Source of the DNA: Spirilliplanes yamanashiensis
GTDB taxonomy: Bacteria > Actinomycetota > Actinomycetes > Mycobacteriales > Micromonosporaceae
Reading direction: 5' to 3'
Length of the DNA: 64,000 bases
NCBI RefSeq assembly: GCF_016863475.1
Contig: NZ_BOOY01000031.1
Location: forward strand, 62,001 to 126,000
Numbering within the stretch: position 1 is the first letter of the stretch; every line of letters starts with the position of its first letter. A program made the translations under genes and the position numbers. The notes beneath the pieces are model-generated. The model worked only from the letters and a program-made list of their open reading frames with translations. It did not search any database and was not told where the DNA came from. Shown piece by piece: positions 44,090-52,414 of the stretch.

Positions 44090-44785
44090 TTACAGGCCGC
44101 GGTGCGGCGCGCTCTGCAGACCCCGCAGGAACGGGTTCGCGGCGCGCTCGCGGCCGATGGTGGTCTCGGGGCCGTGGCCGGGCAGCACGACGGTGTCGTC
44201 GGCCAGCGGCAGGACCTTGTCCCGCAGGGTGGCCTGCATCGCCGCGTCGTCGCCGCCCAGGTCGGTGCGTCCGATGGAGCCCGCGAACAGCACGTCCCCG
44301 GACAGGCAGAGCTGCTCCGCCTCCCAGGGTGAGCCCGCGGCCGGCAGCCGGAACATCACCGACCCGCCGGTATGGCCCGGGGCGTGGTCGACGGTGATCT
44401 CCAGCCCCGCCAGCACCAGCGCCTCGCCGTCGGTCAGCTCGGCCACGTCGTCCGGCTCGGTGTAGCGCAGGCGGCCGCCGAACAGCGCGTCCAGCGTCGT
44501 GCCGAACGGCCGGGCCGGGTCGGCGAGCAGGTCGGCGTCGGCCGGGTGGATGTACGCCGGGATGCCCCGCGCGCCGCACACCGGCGCCACGGAGAAGGTG
44601 TGGTCGACGTGACCGTGGGTGAGAAGCACCGCGGCCGGGTGCAGCCGGTGCTCGGCGAAGACCTCCTCCAGCCGGTCGGCCACGCCGATGCCGGGGTCGA
44701 CGACGACGCACTGCTCGCCGGGCCCGGTGGCCACGACGTAGCAGTTGGTGCCGAAGGCGTCGGCCGGGACGGCGGTCACGAGCAC
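44090..44785 (-). CDS. Metallo-beta-lactamase-fold hydrolase (glyoxalase II-like)
   Basis: 231 residues. Metal ligands in LLTHGHVDHTF (HxHxDH), DHAPGHTGGSV, LSGDVLF and LPGHGPETTI fit the two-zinc site of glyoxalase II-type thioesterases. TNCYVVAT is the typical first-strand end. Conserved neighbour of hisS in actinobacteria. 15 bp before hisS, so one operon. Divergent from the cyclophilin genes. Confidence 0.93.
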   Translation of the reverse strand: MLVTAVPADAFGTNCYVVATGPGEQCVVVDPGIGVADRLEEVFAEHRLHPAAVLLTHGHVDHTFSVAPVCGARGIPAYIHPADADLLADPARPFGTTLDALFGGRLRYTEPDDVAELTDGEALVLAGLEITVDHAPGHTGGSVMFRLPAAGSPWEAEQLCLSGDVLFAGSIGRTDLGGDDAAMQATLRDKVLPLADDTVVLPGHGPETTIGRERAANPFLRGLQSAPHRGL

Positions 44786-44986
44786 GGGCTGACCTCACTG
44801 ACGGGGCGGGGGTTCACGCACGAGACTAGTCGGCCACCCGGGCGGCCCCGACACCGTACACACCGTGACGGAACCTCGCACACCACATTCCCAGCCGATA
44901 CCCGTACACTCTGGCGGGCGTGTGGCGTGGCGCACCCGGTGTGCGACGAACGGCACGCCCGGGTGAGGGATGAGGAGGAGCACTCG

Positions 44987-45874
44987 GTGGCATCCACCAG
45001 GGACAGGGCGCGCAAGCTCGCGCGCTTGAAGCTCGACCGTCAGCAGGCGCGCCGCGCCGCGAGGGCGCGCCGCCGCCGGCAGCTCCAGGCGGGCATCGGT
45101 GCGGCGGTCGCGTTGCTCCTGGTCGTGCTGGGGGCCGTGTGGTTCACGGGCGGCTTCGACGGCGACGACCCCGCGGACACCACCGCGCAGGACGTCTGCA
45201 CCTGGACCCCACAGGACGCGGCGTCGAACGACAAGCTCAAGGACGTCGGCACGCCGCCCACCACCGGCATCGCGCAGGCCGGCACCCGGCCCATGACGGT
45301 CACCACCAACCAGGGTGCGCCGATCACGGCGTCGCTGGACCTGGCGGGGGCGCCCTGCGCCGGCACCAGCCTGGCGTTCCTGGCGGGCAAGAACTTCTTC
45401 GACAACACGAAGTGCCACGAGATCACCGCCGAGGGCGCGCTGCGCTGCGGCGACCCGAGCGGCACCGGCCTGGGCGGCCCCACGTACTCGTTCTTCAACG
45501 AGAACGTGCCCTCGGCGCCCGAGCCGCAGCCGTCCGCGTCCGCCGCGCCGGCGCCCGCCGCCCCGCTGTACCCCAAGGGCACGGTGGCGATGGCCGGCAC
45601 CACGCCCGGCGCGAACGGCAGCCAGTTCCTGATCTTCCTCAAGGACTTCACGCCCGCTGCCGACGCCGCCCCGCAGTACCCGATCGTCGGCACGGTCACC
45701 GCCGGCCAGGCCACCCTCGACGCGATCGCCAAGATCCCGACGGTGGACAACGGCAGCGGCGCCAAGACCAAGCCGAAGACCGACGTCGTCGTGCAGTCCC
45801 TGACCGTCGGCGGCATCGACACGGGCCTCGAGGCACCACCCTCGTCCGCCCCGTCGTCCGCCCCCGCTTCCTGA
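44987..45874 (+). CDS. Membrane-anchored peptidyl-prolyl cis-trans isomerase (cyclophilin), first copy
   Basis: 295 residues. Basic start (RARKLARLKLDRQQARRAAR), membrane helix GAAVALLLVVLGAVWFTGG (about 43-61), then an exported cyclophilin-like domain: NFFDNTKCHEIT, LRCGDPSGTG, GTVAMAG, NGSQFLIF. Three Cys suggest disulfides. Substitutions in the family's His-Arg catalytic block make activity uncertain. The 46-residue linker with PQPSASAAPAPAAP is an insertion. GTG at 44987 with GAGGAGGAG upstream. Tandem with a paralogue 25 bp downstream. Confidence 0.9.
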   Translation: MASTRDRARKLARLKLDRQQARRAARARRRRQLQAGIGAAVALLLVVLGAVWFTGGFDGDDPADTTAQDVCTWTPQDAASNDKLKDVGTPPTTGIAQAGTRPMTVTTNQGAPITASLDLAGAPCAGTSLAFLAGKNFFDNTKCHEITAEGALRCGDPSGTGLGGPTYSFFNENVPSAPEPQPSASAAPAPAAPLYPKGTVAMAGTTPGANGSQFLIFLKDFTPAADAAPQYPIVGTVTAGQATLDAIAKIPTVDNGSGAKTKPKTDVVVQSLTVGGIDTGLEAPPSSAPSSAPAS

Positions 45875-45899
45875 ACACACCCCACCCGGGAGGAACACC

Positions 45900-46742
45900 G
45901 TGTCGTCGATCAAGGACCGGCAGCAGCGCGCGGCCGCGCGTGCCCGGCTCGAGCGGGAGATGGCGGAGCGCGCCGCCGGCGCCAAGAAGCGCCGCCAGAC
46001 CCTGACCATCGTCGGCTCCGGCCTGGCGCTGCTGCTGGTCGTGGCCGGCTCCGTCTGGCTCGTGTCCACCCTCGGCTCCGACGACGAGGGGGACGGCACC
46101 CAGACCGTGGCGTCGAAGCCCGGCGAGACCCCGTGCGTCTGGAACCCGGACTCCAGCGGCGGCCAGAACCCGATGATCAAGGACGTCGGCACCCCGCCGC
46201 CGAGCGTCCCGAACGTCGGCACCCGCGTCATGACGATCGACACCAACCTCGGGCCGATCACCACCACGCTCGACCTGAGCAAGGTGCCGTGCGCCGGCGC
46301 CAGCTTCGAGTTCCTGGCGAGCAAGAACTTCTTCGACGGCAGCAAGTGCCACCGCCTCGTCACGGAGAACATCCACGTGCTGCAGTGCGGCGACCCGAGC
46401 GCCCGGGGCGCGGGCTACCGCGACACCGACGGCACCGGCGGCCCCAGCTACCGCTACGCCGAGGAGAACCTGCCGCGCACCGCGCCGGAGGGCCAGGCGT
46501 ACCCCAAGGGCAGCATCGCGATGGCGAAGACGCAGGAGGCGTCCAGCACCGGCTCGCAGTTCTTCATCAACTACGAGGCGTCGCCGCTGCCGCCGCAGTA
46601 CACGCTGCTCGGCACCATCAGCTCCGGCCTCGACATCGTCGAGAAGGTCGCCAAGGCCGGCCACCTGCCGGGCGCGCAGCAGGGCGACGGCAAGCCGAAG
46701 CAGGAGCTGGTCATCAACAAGCTGACGGTCGCCGCCGGCTGA
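45900..46742 (+). CDS. Membrane-anchored peptidyl-prolyl cis-trans isomerase (cyclophilin), second copy
   Basis: 280 residues, same architecture as the preceding gene: basic N-terminus, helix VGSGLALLLVVAGSVWLVST, exported domain with NFFDGSKCHRLVT (this copy keeps the His-Arg pair), LQCGDPSARG, GSIAMAK and GSQFFINY. That makes it the better candidate for an active enzyme, assisting folding of exported proteins. GTG at 45900 with GGGAGGAA upstream. A single ppiB is usual at this place; here it is duplicated. Confidence 0.93.
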   Translation: MSSIKDRQQRAAARARLEREMAERAAGAKKRRQTLTIVGSGLALLLVVAGSVWLVSTLGSDDEGDGTQTVASKPGETPCVWNPDSSGGQNPMIKDVGTPPPSVPNVGTRVMTIDTNLGPITTTLDLSKVPCAGASFEFLASKNFFDGSKCHRLVTENIHVLQCGDPSARGAGYRDTDGTGGPSYRYAEENLPRTAPEGQAYPKGSIAMAKTQEASSTGSQFFINYEASPLPPQYTLLGTISSGLDIVEKVAKAGHLPGAQQGDGKPKQELVINKLTVAAG

Positions 46743-46757
46743 CCACCGCCGCTCACC

Positions 46758-46790
46758 GAAGGGCCGTCCCCGCCACGGGGGCGGCCCTTC
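46758..46790. terminator. Hairpin after the cyclophilin pair
   Basis: GAAGGGCCGTCCCC pairs with GGGGGCGGCCCTTC (one G-T wobble) around a 5-nt loop, 16 bp after the stop. AGGGCCG...CGGCCCT with flanking A and T runs is the strong actinobacterial type. Confidence 0.85.
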
Positions 46791-46793
46791 GCC

Positions 46794-46807
46794 GTGACCC
46801 GGGTCAC
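46794..46807. promoter_or_regulatory. 14-bp perfect palindrome upstream of the secreted metalloprotease
   Basis: GTGACCCGGGTCAC, fully symmetric, lies 102 bp before the metalloprotease ATG and just past the terminator. Position suits an operator or activator site; the bound protein is unknown. Confidence 0.45.
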
Positions 46808-46908
46808 ACCGCTCACCGTCCACATGGGACAACGCGCGACCCGCCCGGCGTGACAGGCTTCCCTCGTCATCGGGGGGTGTCGATCCCCCGACCGATCACG
46901 GGGGATTC

Positions 46909-47511
46909 ATGAGAAGACTGTGGTACGCCGCCGCGGCCCTGACGCTGACGTCGGCACTGACGGTCGGCATCGGCGGGCCGGCGCACGCCTACTGCTCGAC
47001 GCCGTACAAGTGGACGACGCCGAGCGCCGTCAAGGTCCGCAACGGCGCCGGCATCCCGACGCCCTGGGACGCCATCCTCACCGCGTCGGCGGGCCAGTGG
47101 TCCGGCATCAGCGGCTCGACGTTCCGGATGACCGCCGTGGCGCGCAACTTCAACGGCCCCATCTACGGCGGCTCGGTCACCCACGGCGCGAGCAGCTCGC
47201 ACCGCCCGGAGGCCCCGGGGGTCACCCTCATCTCGCGCAACGGCAACACCATCACCAGCGTGCGCACCATCTTCAACCCGCGCTGGCACTTCAACGACAC
47301 CGGCTCGTTCAACCAGAGCAGCAACCCGCCCCGGGCCGACGTGCGCACCGTGCTGGTGCACGAGCTGGGCCACTGGCTCGTCCTCAACCACCCGAGCGCC
47401 TGCGCCGGCGCGATGACGGCCTCGGAGAAGGCGTCCTCGATGAACCCGAACTTCACCAAGAAGTGGAACACCAACGCCGACGACAAAGCCGGCGCGGCCG
47501 CCAAGTACTGA
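46909..47511 (+). CDS. Small secreted matrixin/metzincin-like metalloprotease
   Basis: 200 residues. Signal peptide MRRLWYAAAALTLTSALTVG ending GPAHA|YCS (about 27). Zinc motif HELGHWLVLNH at 151-161, followed by a Met-turn-like SSMNP near 181. Metzincins have HExxHxxGxxH; the Gly (158) is Val here. Substrates likely extracellular. ATG with GGGGGA upstream. A lipoprotein gene follows 28 bp later, possibly co-transcribed. Confidence 0.85.
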   Translation: MRRLWYAAAALTLTSALTVGIGGPAHAYCSTPYKWTTPSAVKVRNGAGIPTPWDAILTASAGQWSGISGSTFRMTAVARNFNGPIYGGSVTHGASSSHRPEAPGVTLISRNGNTITSVRTIFNPRWHFNDTGSFNQSSNPPRADVRTVLVHELGHWLVLNHPSACAGAMTASEKASSMNPNFTKKWNTNADDKAGAAAKY

Positions 47512-47539
47512 CCAACCCAGCGCATCGGAGTTTCGCATC

Positions 47540-48229
47540 GTGAAGAGAACATCCGCGCCGCTGCTGCTGATCGCGGCCGTCGCCACCGTCCTGTCGTCCG
47601 GCTGCGCCGGCGCACCCGCCGCGGCCCCGCAGCAGCCCGCCGGCGCCTCCACCGATTTCCTGGTCGAGGGCTACCCGCTGGACCGCAGCCTCGACGGCGT
47701 GTCGCAGTTCGGCATGCTGGAGAGCGCCGTCGTGCTCACCAAGCTGTCCGCCGCCCCCGGCGTCTGGCTGACCGACGACGGCCGCAAGCCCGCCCTCAAC
47801 ACCGTCGACGGCGAGCTCGTCAACCCCGACGAGCCGCTGGCACTCGCCACCCCCGTCAAGGGGCACGTGAAAGAGGTGCTGTGGGGCGCCGGCGAGGCCG
47901 GCACGTCCGGCATCGTCTACCTGGACGGCGGCGAGGCCGACGGCTACACCGTCGAAGCCGCCGGCGAGATCGCGGTCAGCGGTGCCGACCTGGCGGCGAA
48001 GGGCACCGTCGTCGCGGCGGGCACCCTCGTCGACAAGGGCGGCTACAAGGGCCTGCAGGCCTCGTTCCTCTACGAGGTCGGCGCCGACGGCGAGACCCTG
48101 ACCAGCCTGCTCGAGAGCGCCAGCGAGGACACCCACCCGGTGTTCACCCTGACCGAGCTGCGCCAGCGCCTGCGCGACCGGACCTGCGCGCTGCCCGAGG
48201 GCGAGCAGCCGGCCGGGCTCGACTGCTGA
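47540..48229 (+). CDS. Lipoprotein of unknown function
   Basis: 229 residues. Lipobox at LSSGC (Cys22) after a hydrophobic signal, so lipid-anchored outside. The mature part has two Cys at the end (RTCALPEGEQPAGLDC) and strands such as SGIVYLDGGEADGYTVEAAG; no domain recognised. GTG start. Follows the metalloprotease; the pair may be functionally linked (inference from position only). Confidence 0.82.
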   Translation: MKRTSAPLLLIAAVATVLSSGCAGAPAAAPQQPAGASTDFLVEGYPLDRSLDGVSQFGMLESAVVLTKLSAAPGVWLTDDGRKPALNTVDGELVNPDEPLALATPVKGHVKEVLWGAGEAGTSGIVYLDGGEADGYTVEAAGEIAVSGADLAAKGTVVAAGTLVDKGGYKGLQASFLYEVGADGETLTSLLESASEDTHPVFTLTELRQRLRDRTCALPEGEQPAGLDC

Positions 48230-48243
48230 TCACCTGAACGCGG

Positions 48244-48270
48244 AGGGCCGTCCCGGTTCGGGGCGGCCCT
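48244..48270. terminator. Bidirectional hairpin between lipoprotein and relA
   Basis: AGGGCCGTCCC pairs with GGGGCGGCCCT (one G-T wobble) around GGTTC; lies between convergent stops at 48229 and 48281 and closely resembles the 46758 terminator. Confidence 0.8.
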
Positions 48271-48280
48271 TCGTCGCGGG

Positions 48281-51200
48281 TCAGGCGCCCGAGGTGACCC
48301 GGTAGGCGTCGAAGACGCCGTCGACCTTGCGGACGGCCGCCAGCAGGTGGTTCAGGTGCTTCGGGTCGGCCATCTCGAAGCTGAACCGGCTCACCGCCAC
48401 CCGGTCGCGGGTCGTGGTGACCGTCGCGGACAGGATGTTCACCCGCTCCTCGCTCAGCACCTTCGTCACGTCGGCGAGCAGCTTGTGCCGGTCGAGGGCC
48501 TCCACCTGGATCGCCACCAGGAACGTCGACGCGCTCGTCGGCTTCCAGCTGACCTCGACGACCCGCTCGCTCTGCTGGCGCAGCTCCTCGGCGTTCGCGC
48601 AGTCGTCGCGGTGCACGCTGACGCCACCCGACCGGGTCACGAAACCGAACACCGTGTCGCCCGGCACCGGGGTGCAGCAGCGGGCCAGCTTCACCCACAC
48701 GTCGCTGACGTTCTTCACCACGACGCCCGGGTCGCTGGCGGCGCTGCGGTTGCGCGGCGGCCGCGTCGCGACGGCGGTCTCGGCGATGTCCTCGACCGCG
48801 CCCTCCTCGCCGCCGTAGCCGACGACGAGCTTCTGCACCACCGACTGCGCGGAGACCTGGTTCTCCCCCACCGCCGCGTACAGCGACGCCACGTCGGCCA
48901 GGTGCAGGTCGCGGGCGATCGCCAGCAACGCCTCGCTGGTGAGCAGCCGCTGCAGGGGCAGGCCCTGCTTGCGCATCGCCTTGACGATCGACTCCTTGCC
49001 CTCCTCGATCGCCTCCTCGCGCCGCTCCTTGTTGAAGTACTGGCGGATCTTCGTGCGCGCCCGCGGCGACTTCACGAAGCCCAGCCAGTCCTGCGTCGGA
49101 CCGGCCGTCGCCGACTTCGACGTGAAGATCTCGATCACGTCGCCGTTGGACAGCGTCGACTCCAGCGGCACCAGCTTGCCGTTGACGCGGGCGCCGATGC
49201 ACTTGTGCCCCACCTCGGTGTGCACCGCGTACGCGAAGTCCACCGGCGTCGAGCCCGTCGGCAGGGGGATGACGTCGCCCTTGGGCGTGAAGACGTACAC
49301 CTCCTGACTGGACAGGTCGAAGCGCAGCGCGTCCAGGAACTCGCTCGGGTCGCTCGCCTCGCGCTGCCAGTCCAGCAGCTGCCGCAGCCACGTCATCTCG
49401 TCGATGTGCGCCGGCGGCCCGACGATCGTCGCGCCCTTCTGCTCCTTGTACTTCCAGTGCGCGGCGATGCCGAACTCGGCGGTGCGGTGCATCGCGTACG
49501 TGCGGATCTGCATCTCGACCGGCTTGCCGGTCGGGCCGATCACCGTCGTGTGCAGCGACTGGTACATGTTGAACTTCGGCATCGCGATGTAGTCCTTGAA
49601 ACGGCCCGGCACCGGCTGCCAGTTCGCGTGGATCACCCCGAGCGCCGCGTAGCAGTCGCGCACCGTGTCGACCAGGATCCGCACCCCGACCAGGTCGTAG
49701 ATGTCGTTGAAGTCGCGGCCCCGCACGATCATCTTCTGGTAGATCGAGTACAGGTGCTTCGGCCGGCCCGTCGTCTCGGCCTTGATCTTCGCCGACTTCA
49801 GATCCAGCTGAACCTTGTTCGTCACCTGGCGCAGCAGCGCCTCACGCTGCGGCTGGTGCTCCCCGATCAGCCGGTTGATCTCCTCGAACCGCTTCGGGAA
49901 CAGCGTCGCGAACGCGAGATCCTCGAGCTCCCACTTGATCGTGTTCATACCGAGGCGGTGCGCCAGCGGCGCCAGGATCTCGAGCGTCTCCTTCGCCTTC
50001 TGCTCCTGCTTCGGCCGCGGCAGGAACGTCAGCGTGCGCATGTTGTGCAACCGGTCGGCCAGCTTGATGACCAGCACCCGCGGGTCCTTGGCCATCGCCA
50101 CGACCATCTTGCGGATCGTCTCCGCCTTGGCCGCGTCGCCCAGCTTCACCCGGTCGAGCTTCGTCACGCCGTCGACGAGCAGCGCCACCTCGGGCCCGAA
50201 GTCGGCCCGCATCGCCTCGAGGTCGTACTCGGTGTCCTCGATCGTGTCGTGCAGCAGCGCCGCCACCAGCGTGGTGGTGTCCATGCCCAGGTTGGCAAGA
50301 ATGGTCGCCACCGCGAGCGGATGCGTGATGTACGGGTCGCCGGACTTGCGGTACTGCCCCGAGTGCCACCGCGCCGCCACGTCGAACGCCCGCTGCAACT
50401 GCCGGCCGTCCGCCTTCGGGTGGCTGGCCCGGTGGGTGGCGATGAGCGGCTCGAGCACCTCGCTGACCTGCGGCGTCTGCCACGGCGCGTTGAACCGGGC
50501 GAGCCGGGCCCGCACCCGGCGGCCGGTGGGCGCCTGCGCCAGGCCGAACGGCGAGGCGGGCGAGACGGGCTCGACACCGCCGTCGGCCGGCGGGGTGGTG
50601 GCGCCGGCGTCGGCCGCGGCGGGCCGGGAAGGCGTGGGGGCGGGCCTCGCCGCCGGGCTGGGGGTGGCCGGCTTCGCGGCCGGGCCAGACGTGGCCTGCG
50701 GGGCGGGCTTCGGCGCCGGGCCGGGCGTGGCGGGCGGGGCCGGTTTTTCCGCCGGGCCTGGCGTTGCGGGCTTCGAGGCCGGGCCCGACGTAGCGGGCGG
50801 GGCCGGCTTCACCGCCGGGCCAGGCGTGGCGGGCTTCGCGGCCGGGCCCGACGTAGCGGGCGGGGCCGGCTTCGCCGCCGGGCCGGGCATGGTCGGCGGC
50901 GTGGTCTTCGGCGCCGAGCCGGGATCGGGTGCCGGGTTCGCGGCTGGGCCGGGCGCTGTGGCGCCCTTCGCACCCGGGCTGGAGGTCGCGCCGGGCTTCG
51001 CGGTCCCGGCCCGCTGGGGGTTCGCGGGCGGCTGGGAATTCGCAGCACCACCGACGTTCGGCGCCGCCTCCCCCGTTGCGGCCGTGACCGCCCCACCCTG
51101 CGCGGCCTCGGCCGACGCGGGCTGCGAGGGCCCCGACGTCTCGGCCCTCGCGGTGCCCGTCGACTCCGCCCGCGGTCCCGCCGCGGGCCCGGACGTCGCC

Positions 51201-51544
51201 GGTTGCGCGGTCGCGCCGGCCTGCGCACTCGCGACCGGCGTCGAGTCCGCGGACCCGCCCCCCGTCGCGGGCGGCACGGCGGGATTCGAACCCGCGTCAC
51301 CGCCGGCGGCCGCTGCCGCCGGGACACGGTCCGGTCCCCCGGCCTTAGGCGGGCGTGCCGTCCCGGCGCCGCCGTTCGCGGACGCACCGTCCACGGCGGC
51401 CGGGCCGCCGTTCGATTGCGCCGTGCTCGGCTGGGCTCGGTTCGCGGGGGCGCGCTCGTGAACGGCGCCCGCGGGCGTGGTGGCGCCGTCAGCGCTCGTC
51501 GATGGAACCGTGCCCTCCGCCTGAGGGGCGACGTCGCCGGACAC
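48281..51544 (-). CDS. relA: (p)ppGpp synthetase/hydrolase RelA/SpoT with long N-terminal extension
   Basis: About 1087 residues; typical Rel proteins have 720-850. Conserved part from about residue 340: HD hydrolase domain ([13 protein letters not shown]), synthetase domain ([19 protein letters not shown]), TGS ([19 protein letters not shown]), zinc-finger-like CC ([19 protein letters not shown]) and C-terminal ACT. Makes and degrades (p)ppGpp in the stringent response. The first 340 residues are Ala/Pro/Thr/Gly-rich with repeats around [14 protein letters not shown] at 51544 is preferred (GAGG six bases upstream); GTG at 51556 is possible. Confidence 0.96.
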   Translation of the reverse strand: MSGDVAPQAEGTVPSTSADGATTPAGAVHERAPANRAQPSTAQSNGGPAAVDGASANGGAGTARPPKAGGPDRVPAAAAAGGDAGSNPAVPPATGGGSADSTPVASAQAGATAQPATSGPAAGPRAESTGTARAETSGPSQPASAEAAQGGAVTAATGEAAPNVGGAANSQPPANPQRAGTAKPGATSSPGAKGATAPGPAANPAPDPGSAPKTTPPTMPGPAAKPAPPATSGPAAKPATPGPAVKPAPPATSGPASKPATPGPAEKPAPPATPGPAPKPAPQATSGPAAKPATPSPAARPAPTPSRPAAADAGATTPPADGGVEPVSPASPFGLAQAPTGRRVRARLARFNAPWQTPQVSEVLEPLIATHRASHPKADGRQLQRAFDVAARWHSGQYRKSGDPYITHPLAVATILANLGMDTTTLVAALLHDTIEDTEYDLEAMRADFGPEVALLVDGVTKLDRVKLGDAAKAETIRKMVVAMAKDPRVLVIKLADRLHNMRTLTFLPRPKQEQKAKETLEILAPLAHRLGMNTIKWELEDLAFATLFPKRFEEINRLIGEHQPQREALLRQVTNKVQLDLKSAKIKAETTGRPKHLYSIYQKMIVRGRDFNDIYDLVGVRILVDTVRDCYAALGVIHANWQPVPGRFKDYIAMPKFNMYQSLHTTVIGPTGKPVEMQIRTYAMHRTAEFGIAAHWKYKEQKGATIVGPPAHIDEMTWLRQLLDWQREASDPSEFLDALRFDLSSQEVYVFTPKGDVIPLPTGSTPVDFAYAVHTEVGHKCIGARVNGKLVPLESTLSNGDVIEIFTSKSATAGPTQDWLGFVKSPRARTKIRQYFNKERREEAIEEGKESIVKAMRKQGLPLQRLLTSEALLAIARDLHLADVASLYAAVGENQVSAQSVVQKLVVGYGGEEGAVEDIAETAVATRPPRNRSAASDPGVVVKNVSDVWVKLARCCTPVPGDTVFGFVTRSGGVSVHRDDCANAEELRQQSERVVEVSWKPTSASTFLVAIQVEALDRHKLLADVTKVLSEERVNILSATVTTTRDRVAVSRFSFEMADPKHLNHLLAAVRKVDGVFDAYRVTSGA
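50630..50910. repeat. Imperfect coding repeats in the RelA N-terminal extension
   Basis: About eight imperfect copies of a unit encoding P-A-x-K-P-A-(T/P)-P, based on GGCCGGGCCCGACGTAGCGGG-like DNA (longer copies differ at several bases). They form a disordered, Pro-rich linker. Confidence 0.75.
51272..51360 (-). other. tRNA-like fold inside the relA extension
   Basis: On the relA coding strand this 89-nt stretch has a perfect 7-bp acceptor stem (CGGCACG...CGTGCCG), directly preceded at its 3' side by a canonical T-arm (GCGGG-TTCGAAT-CCCGC), a 6-bp long variable stem (GGCGGC/GCCGCC) and a GGGAC/GTCCC arm where the anticodon stem would be. The anticodon loop is 8 nt, position 8 is C rather than T, the D-arm is poor and no CCA is encoded. 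Probably a chance fold or a relic; not called a tRNA gene. Confidence 0.35.
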
Positions 51545-51698
51545 CGGCCTCCTCACACCTTCGCCGGGGACCGGAACACGCCCTGAGCGGCGCGAACCAG
51601 TCCGTCATCACCGGGAAAAACACTTCCCCGGTCAGGAACGCCATCGTACCCGCCCACCCCTCCCCCGCGACCCTGCTGGGACGTTCGGCGGACGCCCG

Positions 51699-52244
51699 TC
51701 AGGGCTGAACGGTCAGCAGGGCATGGACCGGACGTCCCGCCAGCCGCTCCCGCCCCGGCAGGAACCCTAGCTCCATGAGCACCGACAACCCCGCCACGGT
51801 GCCACCGGCCCGTTCCACCAGGTCGAGCGTGGCGGCGGCGGTGCCACCGGTGGCGAGCACATCGTCGACGACGAGCACCCGCTGCCCACCCGCGAACGCG
51901 TCCGTGTGCACCTCGAGCGTGGCCTGCCCGTACTCGAGGTCGTAGGAGACGGCATGCGTGGCCCGCGGCAACTTGCCGGCCTTCCGCACGGGCACGACAC
52001 CGACGCCAGTGGCGTAGGCAATGGCGGCGGCGAGCACGAACCCGCGAGCCTCGATCCCGGCGACGACGTCGAACGACTCCCGCCCGTGATAGGCGACGAT
52101 GCCGTCGATGACCTGCCGGAACACGTCCCCGTCGGCGAACAACGGCATGAGGTCCTTGAACACGATGCCGGGCTTGGGAAAGTCGGGCACGTCCAGCACA
52201 CGGCTCGCCACCAGGTCTGCCAGGGCGGCGTCGATCTCACTCAT
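51699..52244 (-). CDS. apt: Adenine phosphoribosyltransferase
   Basis: 181 residues. DFPKPGIVFKDLMPLFADG and the PRPP loop RVLVVDDVLATGGTAAATLD are the Apt signatures; GIEARGFVLAAAIAYATG also matches. Converts adenine plus PRPP to AMP. ATG at 52244. Between secF and relA as in other actinobacteria. Confidence 0.97.
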   Translation of the reverse strand: MSEIDAALADLVASRVLDVPDFPKPGIVFKDLMPLFADGDVFRQVIDGIVAYHGRESFDVVAGIEARGFVLAAAIAYATGVGVVPVRKAGKLPRATHAVSYDLEYGQATLEVHTDAFAGGQRVLVVDDVLATGGTAAATLDLVERAGGTVAGLSVLMELGFLPGRERLAGRPVHALLTVQP

Positions 52245-52303
52245 GCCCCGACCCTAGGGCCCGCGCCACCGCCTGCTCGCGCGGGGCCCGCAACGACCGC
52301 AGC

Positions 52304-52333
52304 GCGGCCCAGGCTGCGGGCGGCCTGGGCCGC
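52304..52333. terminator. Hairpin between secF and apt
   Basis: GCGGCCCAGGC and its exact reverse complement around an 8-nt loop: eleven pairs, 82 bp past the secF stop and 60 bp before the apt start on the minus strand. Likely terminates the yajC-secD-secF transcript. The rest of the 170-bp gap shows no other feature. Confidence 0.65.
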
Positions 52334-52414
52334 GACCGCCCCGCTGTGGTCCTTGTACACGACGGCGCCCCCGCCACCAGGTGCCGTGACAGGGGCGTCG
52401 GTGGTACGGGTGGG

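Noticed and set aside
52245-52414. Possible small gene between secF and apt
   Set aside because: A minus-strand frame here has no ribosome site and overlaps the apt start; a hairpin explains the gap better.
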